A stretch of 39,742 nucleotides of DNA from JANXSD01 sp043758125 (GTDB lineage Bacteria; Bacteroidota; Bacteroidia; AKYH767-A; OLB10): the NCBI GenBank assembly GCA_043758125.1, contig JAYVOC010000102.1, positions 1-39,742 on the forward strand. Reading direction: 5' to 3'. Within the stretch, counting starts at the first letter, position 1; the number at the start of each line of letters is the position of its first letter. This document shows, piece by piece, positions 14,822 to 22,991 of the stretch. Both the position numbers and the translations under genes were made by a program. The notes under the pieces were generated by a model. The model was given only the letters and a program-made list of their open reading frames with translations, was not told the origin of the DNA and did no database searches.

Positions 14822-15613
14822 ATGTCCGTGAGCGAAAGTTTTGAAATTAGATTACCCCACTTCGAAGGTCCCTTCGATCTCCTGCTATTTTTTATAGAGA
14901 GAGATGAGCTAGATATTCATGATATTCCAATTGCTGGAATTGCAAATGAATTTTTCGAGTACATGCAGCAAATGCAATCTTTAAATATAGAATTAGCGAG
15001 TGAATTTATTCTTGTTGCAGCAACGTTGATGCGGATAAAAGTTCGACTACTTCTGCCACGATATGAAAAAGATGAAGAAGGAAATGAAATTGATCCTCGC
15101 CAAGATTTAATTCGACAACTGCTCGACTACAAACAATTTAAAGCAGCAGCTGAAGATCTAAGAGTAATGGAAGACGATCGGATGATGCGCTTTGCTAGAG
15201 GAAATATTCAACAAGAAATTTCTAAGCTTTCAACAACAACAGAAACAGGATATGCTGGGGAGCTTAATTATCTTACTCTTTATAAACTTATTGCTACTTT
15301 CGAAAAGGTAATGACACGATTTGATGATAGCCAAAATCGTGTTATTCATACTGTCATTCAACCAAAATATACTATCGAAAATCAACGCGATTATATCACA
15401 AATCGTTTGACAAGAAAACCACAATTAAATTTTATGGAAATTTTTGAAGAATGTAACAATCGTTTACATGCTGTATTTACTTTCCTTGCATTATTGGAAT
15501 TATTGCAAAGTAGAATCATTGTAATTTTCATGGGCGAGTCGGGCTATAATGATTTTGTAATATGTACTTTAGAAAGCGCACCACAACCATCAGCAAATAC
15601 TAATGCAGACTGA
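14822..15613 (+). CDS. scpA: Segregation and condensation protein A
   Basis: The kleisin subunit that bridges SMC heads with ScpB in the bacterial condensin and organises the chromosome. The N-terminus (residues about 8-35) reads RLPHFEGPFDLLLFFIERDELDIHDIPI, the diagnostic ScpA segment, followed by ELASEFILVAATLMRIKVRLLLP near 57-80. The C-terminal winged-helix part (about 190-255) includes FMEIFEECNNRLHAVFTFLALLELLQSR. Length 263 is normal. It overlaps the next gene by 11 bases, so the two are translationally coupled. Confidence 0.97.
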   Translation: MSVSESFEIRLPHFEGPFDLLLFFIERDELDIHDIPIAGIANEFFEYMQQMQSLNIELASEFILVAATLMRIKVRLLLPRYEKDEEGNEIDPRQDLIRQLLDYKQFKAAAEDLRVMEDDRMMRFARGNIQQEISKLSTTTETGYAGELNYLTLYKLIATFEKVMTRFDDSQNRVIHTVIQPKYTIENQRDYITNRLTRKPQLNFMEIFEECNNRLHAVFTFLALLELLQSRIIVIFMGESGYNDFVICTLESAPQPSANTNAD

Positions 15614-16667
15614 TCACCGAGAAATACTACGCCATTTATCTCCTAAACGGATCTTATGGCCAGTATTAATTGGAGTATTGGTAGCAGCATGGCTTTTTTT
15701 TAGAGAATTTGATATCAATGCTTTTAATGCAGTAAAATGGACTGGCTCCACAACTTTTTGGTTATCTCTTGCCGTAGTTTCCGTTTTCATCCGTGATTTT
15801 GCATACATGATTCGTATTAAAATTTTAACGGATCAGAAACTAGATTGGTATCGATCATTCATCGTAATTATGTTATGGGAATTTAGCTCAGCACTAGCAC
15901 CAGGATTAATTGGTGGAGGATTCTTTTTCGCCATCTTGATTTTAAGTCGTGAAGGAATTAATATGGGAAAAAGTATTACTGCAATTTTAAATTCTTCGTT
16001 TTTGGATGGAATATTTTTAGCAGTGATGGCACCAATGGTTTATTTGATAGCTGGAAAAACTGCACTTTTTTCAGGTATTCAACTTAATACTGTTTTAGGA
16101 GAAAGTATCTTTTATACATTTTGGATTATTTATTTTGTAATACTTGCATATAAATTATTTGTAGCGTATGCCTTATTTATAAATCCATATTTTATCAAAG
16201 GAATTCTTATCTCCTTATTTTCAACAAGACTTTTAAAAAGATGGAAAGCTGGTGCACTTGAAACGGGTGATCAATTGGTCATCGCATCTGAAGGATTGAA
16301 AAATAAAAACATGCGATATTGGATAATTTCAATGGCATCCACTTTTATTTCTTGGACGGCACGCTATTCAATTGTGAATTGTATTATTCATGCATTTCAC
16401 AATCAAGAACCGCTTGCTGATTTTGTAGTTTATGGTAAACAAGTTGTAATGGGAATTATTATTCTACTAAGTCCAACACCAGGGGGAAGTGGCATCGCAG
16501 AAGTAATGTTCAATGGTTTCTTAGGAGAATTTATCAGCAAAGGATTAGCTCCTACATTAGGTTTGCTTTGGAGAATGATTAGCTATTATCCTTATCTTTT
16601 AATTGGTGCTATACTTTTACCGAAATGGGTGCGAGGTCACATAAAAATTGGGAAACTAAAATTGTAA
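15603..16667 (+). CDS. Lysylphosphatidylglycerol synthase-type TM protein (flippase-like, UPF0104)
   Basis: A 354-residue polytopic membrane protein with about eight helices. The conserved core is FSSALAPGLIGGGFFFAILILSREG (near 95-120) and the later ILLSPTPGGSGIAEVMFNGFLG (near 290-312), both hallmarks of the family related to the membrane half of MprF. In MprF that half flips lysyl-lipids; stand-alone members in Bacteroidota have no settled substrate. It overlaps scpA by 11 bases, suggesting shared expression rather than shared function. Confidence 0.88.
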   Translation: MQTDHREILRHLSPKRILWPVLIGVLVAAWLFFREFDINAFNAVKWTGSTTFWLSLAVVSVFIRDFAYMIRIKILTDQKLDWYRSFIVIMLWEFSSALAPGLIGGGFFFAILILSREGINMGKSITAILNSSFLDGIFLAVMAPMVYLIAGKTALFSGIQLNTVLGESIFYTFWIIYFVILAYKLFVAYALFINPYFIKGILISLFSTRLLKRWKAGALETGDQLVIASEGLKNKNMRYWIISMASTFISWTARYSIVNCIIHAFHNQEPLADFVVYGKQVVMGIIILLSPTPGGSGIAEVMFNGFLGEFISKGLAPTLGLLWRMISYYPYLLIGAILLPKWVRGHIKIGKLKL

Positions 16668-16747
16668 TAGTTAAAAATATTTCTTTTATTTTTTCAATTT
16701 TGCGAAGAAAAGTATGTCGTTAATTTTTTATTTACTAAAAATAAATC

Positions 16748-17275
16748 TTAATTCACCTTAACAGGTGGTTCCATTATAGCACTGCATTTTTTGCAAGTAC
16801 GTAACTCTAAATTATCATAAAATTTATTCATCACTTTAGGAAGTTGAACAACGATATCATCTAATTGAAAATATTCTTCATATAATTTATTATCACATTT
16901 TTCACAAAACCACATACAGCAATCTTGTTCATGTTCTTTACGAACACGTTCAATAACTAACCCTATTGTATTTGCTTTACGTTGTGGCGAATGAGGAATG
17001 TGTGGAGGAAGTAAAAACATTTCACCTTCACGAATTGTTACATCTACTTGTTTGCCATCTTGAACTGTTCTAACAACAATATCACCTTCTAATTGATAAA
17101 AGAGTTCTTCACCATCTTCATAATGATAATCTTTACGCGCATTTGGTCCGCCTACAACCATCACGATAAAGTCCTCACTAATTTTAAAAATTTGTTGATT
17201 TCCAACAGGAGGTTTTAATAAATGGCGATTTTCATCAATCCACTTTTGAATATTGAACGGTGCTGCGAGTGCCAT
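16748..17275 (-). CDS. nbaC: 3-hydroxyanthranilate 3,4-dioxygenase
   Basis: An iron(II) cupin enzyme that opens the ring of 3-hydroxyanthranilate to 2-amino-3-carboxymuconate semialdehyde (ACMS), in tryptophan breakdown or quinolinate supply. Residue numbers match the bacterial enzyme: Arg47, His51, Glu57 and His95 with Arg99 and Glu110 at the active site. The C-terminal rubredoxin-like metal site is present as CEKC (124-127) and CKKC (161-164), the bacterial two-metal form. It diverges from the SDR gene at 17414. Genes for the next two steps lie at 33605 (ACMSD) and 22992 (semialdehyde dehydrogenase). Confidence 0.97.
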   Translation of the reverse strand: MALAAPFNIQKWIDENRHLLKPPVGNQQIFKISEDFIVMVVGGPNARKDYHYEDGEELFYQLEGDIVVRTVQDGKQVDVTIREGEMFLLPPHIPHSPQRKANTIGLVIERVRKEHEQDCCMWFCEKCDNKLYEEYFQLDDIVVQLPKVMNKFYDNLELRTCKKCSAIMEPPVKVN

Positions 17276-17296
17276 AGATTATTTTTTTTTGCATCA

Positions 17297-17304
17297 CAAA
17301 TATA
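17297..17304 (-). promoter_or_regulatory. -7 element TATATTTG for nbaC
   Basis: Exact TAnnTTTG match on the minus strand, 21 bases before the nbaC start. It lies in the 138-base divergent region shared with the SDR gene. Confidence 0.5.
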
Positions 17305-17389
17305 TTAAAACTGTTCGCCTAAAATGAAAGACCATGCATTTCTATTTAAGATTGCTGATTACCAAAAAGTGCGAATGGGATTATTGTCC

Positions 17390-17397
17390 GATATTTG
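17390..17397 (+). promoter_or_regulatory. Probable -7 element GATATTTG for the SDR gene
   Basis: One base from TAnnTTTG, 16 bases before the ATG at 17414. Confidence 0.4.
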
Positions 17398-17413
17398 CCA
17401 AAATTGATAATTT

Positions 17414-18202
17414 ATGGATTTGAATCTAGCAGGTAAAACCGCATTAGTATGTGGAAGTACGCAAGGAATTGGAAAGGCTGCTGCAATGGAGTTGGCAGTT
17501 CTAGGGGCAACAGTTGTATTGATGGCAAGAAATGAAGAACAATTGAAAGCAGTTTATTCGGAATTAGCAACAAATCATCAACAGCATCATAAATATTTGA
17601 TCGCGGATTTTTCACAGCCTACGCAAGTTTCACAAGTTGCGAAAGCCTATATTTTGGAGGGAAATCAGATTCATATTTTGATAAATAATACAGGAGGACC
17701 TCCGGGAGGACCAATCGTAAATGCGACTTCAGAAGCTTTCGAAAGTGCATTTCAACAACATTTACTTTGCAATCATTTATTAATGCAAGCGGTAGTAGAT
17801 GGAATGAAACAAGCGCGTTACGGAAGAATTATTAATGTAATTTCTACATCCGTAAAGCAGCCATTAAAAGGATTAGGCGTTTCAAATACAATTAGAGCAG
17901 CAGTTGCAAATTGGTCGAAAACATTATCTGTTGAATTAGCACCATTCGGAATAACAGTGAATAATGTTTTGCCAGGAGCAACGGGAACGAATCGTTTAAC
18001 AACATTGTTGGGCGCAAAATCAAAACAAACAGGAAGAACTTACGAAGCTTTGGAGCAAGAGATGTTACATGAAATTCCTGCTGCACGATTTGGTTTGCCT
18101 GAAGAAATAGGATCTGTAATAGCATTTTTAGCTAGCCCTATCGCTGGATATATCAATGGAATTAATCTTCCTGTTGATGGCGGAAGAACAGGTTCACTAT
18201 AA
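17414..18202 (+). CDS. Atypical short-chain dehydrogenase/reductase lacking the catalytic Tyr and Lys
   Basis: A Rossmann-fold SDR of 262 residues: GSTQGIG (14-20) is the nucleotide-binding loop, NNTGG (91-95) the next conserved motif, and GYINGINLPVDGG closes the chain. At the catalytic site the usual YxxxK is replaced by Ser157 and Arg161 (GLGVSNTIRAA), although serines 144 and 146 precede it. This is the pattern of a known divergent group of 3-oxoacyl-ACP-reductase-like SDRs with an imperfect catalytic tetrad, so ordinary ketone reduction is doubtful. It diverges from nbaC and may act in the same pathway, for example on an unstable semialdehyde intermediate; that role is an inference from position only. 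Confidence 0.88.
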   Translation: MDLNLAGKTALVCGSTQGIGKAAAMELAVLGATVVLMARNEEQLKAVYSELATNHQQHHKYLIADFSQPTQVSQVAKAYILEGNQIHILINNTGGPPGGPIVNATSEAFESAFQQHLLCNHLLMQAVVDGMKQARYGRIINVISTSVKQPLKGLGVSNTIRAAVANWSKTLSVELAPFGITVNNVLPGATGTNRLTTLLGAKSKQTGRTYEALEQEMLHEIPAARFGLPEEIGSVIAFLASPIAGYINGINLPVDGGRTGSL

Positions 18203-18235
18203 GTGAAATAGTAGAAATTATTTATAAGGATTGCA

Positions 18236-18649
18236 ATGGACACAAAAACGAGAAGTAGTTACATAAAAATAATACTATTAATCGTAATGGTAATTATCTA
18301 TTTGATTTTTTTTAGAAAATCAAATACTAGAAACCAATCCACTAATTCTGATAAAATTGATCATCGCGAAAAAGATTTTAGGCATAACCATCTTTATTAT
18401 ACAAAGCATGCTAGATGTAGAATGGATTGCCGTCATATTGATGAATCTGAAATCAAAGAGATATTAAACGATGGTGAAATCAATTATGCTAAAAGTGAAA
18501 TTAATGCTAGTCCTTGCCCTAAATACGCCTTGGAAGGAATGACGCACGATCATCAACATGTTAGAATTATTGTTGGAGATTGTAAGTCGGACGCAAGCAT
18601 AATTACGGTGATTGACTTAGATCATGATTTCGAATGTGATTGCAAGTAG
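18236..18649 (+). CDS. DUF4258 domain protein with N-terminal membrane anchor
   Basis: A 137-residue protein: one membrane helix (about 10-26), a short polar linker, then a DUF4258 domain (about 52-137). The domain begins YTKHARCRMDCRHIDESEIKEIL, the family's His/Arg-rich start, and ends VIDLDHDFECDCK. It has eight cysteines after the anchor, several in close pairs (CRMDC, CDC), which could bind metal or form disulfides outside the cytoplasm. It begins 33 bases after the SDR gene and is probably in the same transcript. DUF4258 has no settled function; a relation to RelE-like toxins has been suggested for the fold, but nothing here shows toxicity. Confidence 0.8.
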   Translation: MDTKTRSSYIKIILLIVMVIIYLIFFRKSNTRNQSTNSDKIDHREKDFRHNHLYYTKHARCRMDCRHIDESEIKEILNDGEINYAKSEINASPCPKYALEGMTHDHQHVRIIVGDCKSDASIITVIDLDHDFECDCK

Positions 18650-18735
18650 ATCACTATAAAAAAAATCATGAAAATGCTATGTAACAAATTAACAATACGT
18701 TGTTTTTATTAAGATAATGTGTTGCAAAGTAAAAA

Positions 18736-18739
18736 GGAG
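18736..18739 (+). promoter_or_regulatory. Strong Shine-Dalgarno sequence GGAG
   Basis: AAAAAGGAG lies 4 bases before the ATG at 18744. Clear Shine-Dalgarno sequences are rare in this window, so this one supports translation of the small ORF. Confidence 0.5.
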
Positions 18740-18743
18740 CAAA

Positions 18744-18890
18744 ATGAATCAACGCTTAAGAAATGAATTTTATCACTTTATGAAAAGGAAGAGTGATTCA
18801 GAAAAAATAGGAGAATTAAAAAAAATCATGTATTATAATTTTTTAATTTTACCAGAGGACAGGTATTTGTTGAAGTACTCGAAGAAGTAA
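18744..18890 (+). CDS. Small basic protein of 48 residues, unrecognised
   Basis: A 48-codon frame from ATG to TAA, starting MNQRLRNEFYHFMKRKSDSE and ending in a Lys-rich tail (YLLKYSKK). It is basic, without signal peptide or membrane helix, and looks mostly helical. Support: an unusually good Shine-Dalgarno sequence just upstream, and a position in an otherwise gene-free gap between the DUF4258 gene and the efflux operon. It could be a small nucleic-acid-binding protein or a regulator of the efflux genes; neither is shown. A chance ORF remains possible. Confidence 0.4.
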   Translation: MNQRLRNEFYHFMKRKSDSEKIGELKKIMYYNFLILPEDRYLLKYSKK

Positions 18891-18936
18891 TATATTATTT
18901 GAGAATTATAAATAGTTTAATCAGAAAAAGAAAAAA

Positions 18937-18964
18937 TTGAAGAGGTAGTTTAAGAACTCTTCAA
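18937..18964. promoter_or_regulatory. Inverted repeat TTGAAGAG-N12-CTCTTCAA before the efflux operon
   Basis: Perfect 8-base arms at 18937-18944 and 18957-18964, ending 13 bases before the TolC start. The geometry suits a dimeric repressor such as a MarR or TetR protein, but no such gene is next to it. No T-run follows, so a terminator is unlikely. Confidence 0.4.
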
Positions 18965-18977
18965 AAATAAAATAATC

Positions 18978-20306
18978 ATGAAACGCTTCTTCTTTATATT
19001 AATTGGATTTTTGCCATTCATAAATTCACAAGCACAATCTTCTCATAAAATAACTTTACAAGAAGCAGTGACAATGGGATTAACGAATAGCCATACTTTG
19101 CAAATCTCAAAAGCAAAAATGGATGCGGCAAAAGCAAAATATCAACAAGCAATTGATCAAGCATTACCAACACTTAAATTGTCGGCAGGATATACTCGAT
19201 TAAGCGATATTGAAGAATTTAAAGTTGATTTCGGAAACACGGGACATCCTGTTGCACTATTTCCAAACATTCCCAATAATTATTCTTCACGACTAGCATT
19301 AGGGGAAACTGTTTTTAGTGGATTTAGATTAAAATACGCAATGGCTTCGCAACAGTTATTACGTGATGCTTCAAAAATAGATGCCGCAAAAGATTCACAA
19401 GAGGTAGTGATGAATGTTATTAATGGATTATTCAATCTCTATAAAATTAATCAAACTCATCAAATCGTTAATGAGAATATTACTCTTGCACAAAAAAGAG
19501 TTGATGAAGCAATTAACTGGGAGAAAAATGGAATCGCTACGCATAATGAAGTGTTAAAATGGCAATTACAATTATCGAATACGGAGCTTGCAAAAATTGA
19601 TCTTGATAATACGTATGAAGTTTCAAATTTTAATATGAACTTATTACTTGGGTTAGATGGCAATCAAAAATTGGATGTTGATTCACTGAGTCTTTTTAGT
19701 TCAGTAGCATCAGAATCATTTTCTTTTTATGATGCGAATGGGTTGAAATCACGACCAGAAATACAATCACTTGTATTAAAAAATGAAACGGCTCTAAATT
19801 ATTATAACATAGCAAAAAATAGTTATTGGCCAATCGTAAGTGTTGGTGTGAATTATTATTATTCTCGCCCTAATTCAAGAATATTTCCACTAGTAGATGA
19901 ATGGAACTCAACGTGGGATGTTGGAATTAATTTGAGTTTTGATATAATAAATTTATATAGCAATCATCATGTAATTGCTGAAGCACAAGCAAACATCGAT
20001 CAAACAAAAGCGCAACAAGCACAGTTAACTGATGCTATTCGAGGCGAAGTAAATCAAGCATTCATTACCTATTCTCAATCAAAAGAAAGAGAAAAAGTTT
20101 TGCTTCGTGCGGTGGATCAAGCAGAGGAAAATTACCGTATCACAGAAAATAAATATAGAAGTCAACTTGTTTTGCAAACTGAATTGCAAGATGCAGATAA
20201 TGCATTACTAAAATCACGAATAGAAAAAGTAAATGCAACTGCTGATACGCAATATGCATATTACCGTTTGTTAAAAGCATCTGGATTACTCTCAAAAACA
20301 TATTAA
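18978..20306 (+). CDS. TolC-family outer-membrane efflux protein
   Basis: Forms the outer-membrane channel of a three-part efflux pump. Signal peptide at 1-20 (ends AQ before SSHK); then the ITLQEAVTMGLTNSHTLQISKAKMDAA start of the first TolC repeat (about 23-50) and the second repeat from about 250. The long helices are rich in Ala, Gln and Lys, with DQAEENYRITENKYRSQL near 380-397, typical of the family. Length 442 is normal. It is first in a three-gene operon with HlyD and MFS partners, 23 bases upstream of the next gene. Confidence 0.95.
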   Translation: MKRFFFILIGFLPFINSQAQSSHKITLQEAVTMGLTNSHTLQISKAKMDAAKAKYQQAIDQALPTLKLSAGYTRLSDIEEFKVDFGNTGHPVALFPNIPNNYSSRLALGETVFSGFRLKYAMASQQLLRDASKIDAAKDSQEVVMNVINGLFNLYKINQTHQIVNENITLAQKRVDEAINWEKNGIATHNEVLKWQLQLSNTELAKIDLDNTYEVSNFNMNLLLGLDGNQKLDVDSLSLFSSVASESFSFYDANGLKSRPEIQSLVLKNETALNYYNIAKNSYWPIVSVGVNYYYSRPNSRIFPLVDEWNSTWDVGINLSFDIINLYSNHHVIAEAQANIDQTKAQQAQLTDAIRGEVNQAFITYSQSKEREKVLLRAVDQAEENYRITENKYRSQLVLQTELQDADNALLKSRIEKVNATADTQYAYYRLLKASGLLSKTY

Positions 20307-20329
20307 TCAAGTAAATACTTTCCAATATT

Positions 20330-21367
20330 ATGTCGGCACAGGAAAAACCAAAAAGCAAATTAATGCCAGTAATTCTGATACTAATTGTATTTAGTTCTAT
20401 TGGTTATGGAATAAGTAAATATATTTATTCATTACATCATGAAGATACTGATGATGCACAAATTGATGCGGATATCAGTCCTGTTCTTTGTCGTGTTTCT
20501 GGTTATGTACAACAAATTAATTTTGAAGATAATGCGTTAATAAAAAAGGGTGATACACTTATTAAACTTGATGATCGTGACCTCTCAATAAAAGTAGAAC
20601 AAGCAAATGCTGCTATTCAAAATGCAGAGGCGGGAATCTCTATTTCACAAGCATCTGTAGGAACTGCTCAAAGTAATGTGAGTGTTATGCAATCAGGAAT
20701 TGAAAATGCAAAAGTACGACTGTGGAAAGCGACGCAAGATTTTAATCGTTATGAAAATTTATTAAAGGCAAATTCAATTACGCAAGTTCAATTTGATGCT
20801 TCAAAAGCCGAAAAGGAATCTGCAGAAGTTGCATTACTCATTGCACAAAATCAGTTGCAAGTTTCACAAAAGCAAGTTTTCGCAGCACAGCAACAAATCG
20901 CTTCTGCACAAGCACAAAAAACACAACGCATTGCTGAATTAAATTTTGCCAACTTACAATTATCATATACAGCTGTTGTCGCTCCTGCAACAGGGCGTGC
21001 ATCAAAAAAGAATGTTCAACTTGGTCAGTTAGTAAATGCTGGAAGTCCGTTATGTGCTATTGTTTCAAATGAAGGAGTATTTGTGATAGCTAATTTTAAA
21101 GAGACACAATTGGATAAAATGAAAGAAGGACAGCCCGCTGAAATTATTGTTGATGCATTTTCAACTAAAAAAATTACCGGAAAAATTTATCGACTTTCTG
21201 CAGCAACTGGAGCAAAATTTAGTTTACTTCCACCAGATAATGCAACAGGAAATTTTGTTAAAGTTGTTCAACGTGTTCCCGTGAAAATTAAATTGGATGA
21301 AAAACAAGAGTTGATTAATAATCTTCGACCTGGTATGAGTGTAAAAGTTTCAGTTACGATCGACTAA
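20330..21367 (+). CDS. emrA: HlyD/EmrA-family membrane fusion protein
   Basis: The periplasmic adaptor that links the inner-membrane MFS transporter to the TolC channel. One membrane helix (about 12-30), then HHEDTDDAQIDADISPVLCRVSGYV, the classic EmrA/HlyD start. A lipoyl-like half motif (GYVQQINFEDNALIKKGDTLIKLDDRDL) precedes a long Ala/Gln-rich coiled-coil hairpin (about 85-205). The second lipoyl half (YTAVVAPATGRASKKNVQLGQLV) and a beta-barrel domain (about 240-345) follow. 345 residues is normal. It ends 29 bases before the MFS gene. Confidence 0.95.
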   Translation: MSAQEKPKSKLMPVILILIVFSSIGYGISKYIYSLHHEDTDDAQIDADISPVLCRVSGYVQQINFEDNALIKKGDTLIKLDDRDLSIKVEQANAAIQNAEAGISISQASVGTAQSNVSVMQSGIENAKVRLWKATQDFNRYENLLKANSITQVQFDASKAEKESAEVALLIAQNQLQVSQKQVFAAQQQIASAQAQKTQRIAELNFANLQLSYTAVVAPATGRASKKNVQLGQLVNAGSPLCAIVSNEGVFVIANFKETQLDKMKEGQPAEIIVDAFSTKKITGKIYRLSAATGAKFSLLPPDNATGNFVKVVQRVPVKIKLDEKQELINNLRPGMSVKVSVTID

Positions 21368-21396
21368 GAATTTATCCAACTCGAATTATAAATACG

Positions 21397-22944
21397 ATGG
21401 CAGTCACTGGATTTCAAAAATGGATCATCACACTTACCGTGATCTTGGCTTCCTTGTTAGAGCTGATCGACACTACTGTGGTGAATGTTTCATTACCACA
21501 AATCATGGGAAATCTAGGAGCTACCCTTGAAGATGTTGGTTGGGTGATTACTGCTTATTCAATTGCGAATGTTGTTATCTTGCCAATGTCAGGATGGTTA
21601 TCAGCGAGGTTTGGAAGAAAAAATTATTTCACTTTTTCAATTATATTATTTACAGTTGCATCATTCTTTTGTGGTAACGCACATACTATCTGGGAACTCG
21701 TAGCATTTCGTTTTATACAAGGAATTGGTGGCGGTGCTTTGCTAGGAACAGGGCAAGCAATTTTACTTGAAACATGGCCAAAGGATCAACATGGAATGGC
21801 GACAGCAATTTTTGGATTAGGTGTTGTTGTAGGTCCAACATTAGGTCCAACATTAGGAGGATATATCACTGATCATTTTTCATGGCCTTGGATTTTTTAT
21901 GTAAATCTACCTCTAGGAATTATAGCAATGCTACTCGCTTTACAATATATAAAAGATTCCGCTTTGCAATTTAAAAGTACTACTGTTGATTGGCTTGGAA
22001 TTATTTTATTGATAGTGGGAGTTGGATCATTGCAAATAGTTTTAGAAAGAGGAGAGAGTGAAGATTGGTTTGAAACAACATATATTTCAGCACTAACATT
22101 TCTTTCTATCATTTCGATTGTAACATTTATATGGCACGAATTAAGAACAGAATCACCTGTAGTTAATTTACGAATATTAAAAAATCGCTCATTAGGATTA
22201 GGGATGCTAACAACATTTGTGTTAGGTTTCGGATTATTTGGATCGGTATTTATCTTCCCAATTTTTTGTCAAAATTTATTAGGGTTCAGTGCGCAACAAA
22301 CAGGAATGTTATTAATTCCCGGAGGCTTAGCTACAATTTTAATGATGCCGTTTGTAGGAAAAATGTTGCAGAAAAAATTCCCTCCACAAATTATGGCTTC
22401 GTTAGGATTTCTAATGTTTTTTCTCTTTACTTATTTTCTTTCAAAAGCAAATCTTAATTCAGGAGAAAGTGATTTTTATTTGCCATTAATTATGCGCGGT
22501 GTTGGATTAAGTTTATTATTTGTACCACTTACTACTCTAGCTCTTGGTAGCCTCGAACCAAAAGATATTGCTCAAGGAACAGGACTAAATAATATGATGC
22601 GACAATTAGGTGGTTCCTTCGGAATTGCAATTATCACCACGTTATTACATCTACGTCAAGGCTTTCACCGAAATGTTTTATTAAGTAAATTCGATATCTA
22701 TAATTCTGCTTTTCAGGAAAGGATGAATTTGCTCTTACAGAATTTTAAGTCTAAAGGATATGCTGATATGGATGCTCAACAATTAGCATATAAAGCAATG
22801 GAAGGTTCAATTCTAAAGCAAACATTTCTTTTAAGTTATATTGATGCATTTTGGTTCGTAGGACTTGTTCTGCTATTGAGTATCCCAATCATTTGGCTTC
22901 AAAAAATTAAACGTGGCACACCAATTCCAATCGACGCTCATTAA
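21397..22944 (+). CDS. emrB: DHA2-family MFS efflux transporter (EmrB/QacA type)
   Basis: A 515-residue proton-driven drug or metabolite exporter with about 14 membrane helices. The first helix contains LLELIDTTVVNVSLPQI (the DHA2 motif with acidic Asp), GWLSARFGRKNYF is the motif A loop, and GVVVGPTLGPTLGGYI is motif C, with the GPTLG unit doubled as in this family. Together with the preceding HlyD and TolC genes it makes a complete tripartite pump. The substrate is unknown; its place between two kynurenine-pathway genes makes an aromatic or muconic intermediate worth considering, but that is inference. Confidence 0.95.
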   Translation: MAVTGFQKWIITLTVILASLLELIDTTVVNVSLPQIMGNLGATLEDVGWVITAYSIANVVILPMSGWLSARFGRKNYFTFSIILFTVASFFCGNAHTIWELVAFRFIQGIGGGALLGTGQAILLETWPKDQHGMATAIFGLGVVVGPTLGPTLGGYITDHFSWPWIFYVNLPLGIIAMLLALQYIKDSALQFKSTTVDWLGIILLIVGVGSLQIVLERGESEDWFETTYISALTFLSIISIVTFIWHELRTESPVVNLRILKNRSLGLGMLTTFVLGFGLFGSVFIFPIFCQNLLGFSAQQTGMLLIPGGLATILMMPFVGKMLQKKFPPQIMASLGFLMFFLFTYFLSKANLNSGESDFYLPLIMRGVGLSLLFVPLTTLALGSLEPKDIAQGTGLNNMMRQLGGSFGIAIITTLLHLRQGFHRNVLLSKFDIYNSAFQERMNLLLQNFKSKGYADMDAQQLAYKAMEGSILKQTFLLSYIDAFWFVGLVLLLSIPIIWLQKIKRGTPIPIDAH

Positions 22945-22991
22945 CTATTGCAAATTCTGTGTATTTTTGATGCAACAATAGCCATAGCATC

